The notes beneath the pieces were generated by a model. It did not search any database. It saw only the letters and a program-made list of their open reading frames with translations, and was not told the origin of the DNA. From Flavobacterium azizsancarii (GTDB lineage: Bacteria; Bacteroidota; Bacteroidia; Flavobacteriales; Flavobacteriaceae), in assembly GCF_027980145.1 (NCBI RefSeq), contig NZ_JAMZNK010000006.1:62001-126000 (forward strand): a stretch of DNA of 64,000 nucleotides, read 5' to 3'. Shown in pieces: positions 62,688 through 64,000 of the stretch. Each line of letters begins with the position of its first letter. Within the stretch, counting starts at the first letter, position 1. The position numbers and the translations under genes were made by a program.

Positions 62688-63512
62688 TTACTTAATTTTA
62701 TTTTCTGTGAAAAAATTGTCAAAAAACAACAATTGAAATTTCAGGGAATTTTCCCAGTATTTAATATTATGCTGTCCCGGACGTTCTATATAATCATGGT
62801 CTATTTTCAGGGCAAGCATCTTCGTGTGAAGATTTCTGTTTACATCAATAAAAAAATCGTCGACACCACAATCAATAATCAGTTTTAGCTTGTTGTCTTT
62901 TACCAATTCAAGCATATTGACAACCGTATTTTTTTCCCAGTTTTCAGGATATTCCGTAATCGTTCCCAAACGTTTTTTGATATCCCACTTGTCAGGAAAC
63001 GGACTAAAATCGACTCCTCCGCTCATACTTCCTGCCGCTCCAAAAACATCCTGATGCCTGAATGACAAATACAATGCGCCGTGTCCGCCCATGCTAAGTC
63101 CTGATATTGCCCTGCCTTCGCGACTTGCAATTGTTTTGTATTTATTATCTACAAAAGGAATTAATTCATTGATTATATAAGTCTCATATTTAAAAGTAGG
63201 ATCAATAGGACTATCAAAATACCAACTTGAATAATTCCCGTCGACACTAATTACTATAAAACCATATTTATCGACCTGTTTCCCTACATCTTTAAAACTT
63301 TTTACCCATGTGGCATAATTTCCGCTGTATCCGTGAAGAAGATAAACAACCGGAAATTTTTTACTGCTTTTTTTATAACCTTCAGGGGTTATTACACAAG
63401 TTTTGATACTCTTGTTCATCGCAGTGCTAAAAACTTCTAAAGTATCTACCTTAGCCGCTTTAGCAGAAAAAAATACGAAGAATAAAAGAAGGACGCAGGT
63501 TGTTTTTTTCAT
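62688..63512 (-). CDS. Exported esterase of the esterase-D/FrmB-like alpha/beta hydrolase family
   Basis: 274 residues. Signal peptide about 1-19 (VLLLFFVFFSAKAA). Alpha/beta hydrolase core with the oxyanion strand FPVVYLLHGYSGNYATW, nucleophile Ser140 in AISGLSMGGHGALYLSF, catalytic Asp in IIDCGVDDFF and His in PGQHNIKYW. Homologues include acetylxylan and feruloyl esterases and S-formylglutathione hydrolases; an exported member suggests de-esterification of glycans. On the same strand as the hydrolase cluster but separated from it by 740 nt of repeats. Confidence 0.9.
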   Translation of the reverse strand: MKKTTCVLLLFFVFFSAKAAKVDTLEVFSTAMNKSIKTCVITPEGYKKSSKKFPVVYLLHGYSGNYATWVKSFKDVGKQVDKYGFIVISVDGNYSSWYFDSPIDPTFKYETYIINELIPFVDNKYKTIASREGRAISGLSMGGHGALYLSFRHQDVFGAAGSMSGGVDFSPFPDKWDIKKRLGTITEYPENWEKNTVVNMLELVKDNKLKLIIDCGVDDFFIDVNRNLHTKMLALKIDHDYIERPGQHNIKYWENSLKFQLLFFDNFFTENKIK

Positions 63513-63558
63513 AAAATCTTGTTTTATTAATTATGTCAAAATAAGTTCCTTATTTCTA

Positions 63559-63610
63559 ACCATTAAGAGATTAAGTTCATAAAGCTTAAATTACTTAATA
63601 TCTTAATGGT
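63559..63610. repeat. Inverted repeat between the esterase and the CCG-domain protein
   Basis: ACCATTAAGAGATTAAGT (63559-63576) and ACTTAATATCTTAATGGT (63593-63610) pair with two mismatches over a 16-nt loop. Possible terminator of the gene at 63645 on the minus strand. Confidence 0.55.
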
Positions 63611-63644
63611 AAAGAAAATTAAGTCTCATTTAAAATTTAAAAAA

Positions 63645-64000
63645 TTATCTCAGACAATTTCTTAAAATGGTCACCGGATGCATTGCTTTTCTATTTGTTC
63701 CGTCAAAAATCTGGTGGCGGCAACTGGTTCCTGCGGCAGCAATTGCTGTAGTAGGTTCAGTTGTACGGATTTTTGGAAACAAAGTATCCTCGCCCATTTG
63801 CATACTGATTTCATAATGCTCTTTTTCGTAACCAAATGAACCCGCCATACCACAACAACCGGAATTATAAATGGTCACTGAACTGTTTTTGGGCAGATTA
63901 AGCATTGCAAAAGAAGCTTCAATAGTACTCAGTGATTTTTGATGACAATGTCCGTGAATTTTTATTGTTTTCTGTTCCTCCGAAAATTGTCCGGAATGAA
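63645..64000 (-). CDS. FAD/Fe-S oxidoreductase, C-terminal cysteine-rich (CCG) domain, partial
   Basis: Only the last 117 codons or so are in the window; the frame is open to the right edge. Visible is the end of a CCG domain: IKIHGHCHQKSLST, YNSGCCGMAGSFGYEKEHYE, and AAGTSCRHQIFDG. These cysteines bind a [4Fe-4S] cluster or flavin-linked partner in GlpC, LutA and D-lactate dehydrogenase-type proteins. The length of the unseen part decides whether this is a fused FAD-binding/Fe-S enzyme (about 970 residues in flavobacteria) or a separate subunit. Confidence 0.8.
   Translation of the reverse strand, partial: HSGQFSEEQKTIKIHGHCHQKSLSTIEASFAMLNLPKNSSVTIYNSGCCGMAGSFGYEKEHYEISMQMGEDTLFPKIRTTEPTTAIAAAGTSCRHQIFDGTNRKAMHPVTILRNCLR

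Noticed and set aside
1..64000. CRISPR arrays, rRNA genes, insertion-sequence transposases
   Set aside because: No regularly spaced direct repeats of 24-40 bp with unique spacers, no rRNA sequence and no transposase frame seen on reading both strands. The tandem repeat at 62301 has units adjoining without spacers.

Overview
The window looks like chromosomal DNA from a Flavobacterium-type member of the Bacteroidota. The evidence is low G+C, the Bacteroidota promoter signature (TTG, about 19 nt, then TAnnTTTG, seen intact at the tRNA gene), no obvious Shine-Dalgarno sites, many TonB-dependent or beta-barrel outer-membrane proteins, GLPGLI and GSCFA proteins, a TamL/TamB pair, and dispersed intergenic repeats of the Flavobacterium kind.

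Layout. 1-13 kb: end of threonine dehydratase (ilvA), a truncated haemoglobin, an aromatic amino acid hydroxylase with a long C-terminal extension, a DUF4230 protein, the tamL-tamB envelope pair and a GSCFA hydrolase. 13-23 kb: a lipoprotein, an ABC exporter, alaS, an M23 peptidase, a MerR regulator and a lemA/TPM/TPM set. 22.9-27 kb: an Rrf2 regulator, a 37-codon ORF ending in Met/Cys codons and a TonB-dependent receptor, which together look like a sulfur-sensing leader-peptide unit, followed by a DUF2490 protein. 27-33.5 kb: an outer-membrane barrel protein, the GTPases Der and Era, a membrane-protein gene broken by an in-frame stop, and an initiator tRNA.

33.5-41.5 kb is a genomic island at the tRNA-fMet gene. 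A large serine recombinase has its last codons inside the tRNA, with its stop codon overlapping the anticodon. Next come a small partner gene, a MobC-like mobilisation gene with an oriT-like repeat, and a cargo operon (small exported two-cysteine protein, GLPGLI protein, TonB-dependent barrel protein) with a divergent XRE regulator. A decayed second copy of the recombinase promoter and partner-gene segment lies at 41.0-41.35 kb, pointing to successive insertions.

41.8-56.4 kb: a tRNA pseudouridine synthase, an AraC regulator coupled to a 24-codon upstream ORF, and two small outer-membrane protein genes behind duplicated upstream regions. An overlapping five-gene operon (45865-51095) follows, with the layout of a chaperone-usher surface-fibre system: two paralogous subunits, a third subunit, a PapD-like chaperone and an 891-residue barrel protein with Ig-like and carboxypeptidase-regulatory-like domains. 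After it come small lipoprotein genes, two broken genes and an exported protein with an actin-like ATPase (Ppx/GppA-like) fold. A terminator hairpin with a GAAA loop recurs six times here.

56.6-64 kb, on the minus strand: a serine beta-lactamase-family hydrolase, a GH20 hexosaminidase, a GH10-like hydrolase, an exported esterase and the end of a CCG-domain oxidoreductase, consistent with periplasmic aminosugar or cell-wall glycan breakdown. All functions are inferred by reading the translations; no database search was run.
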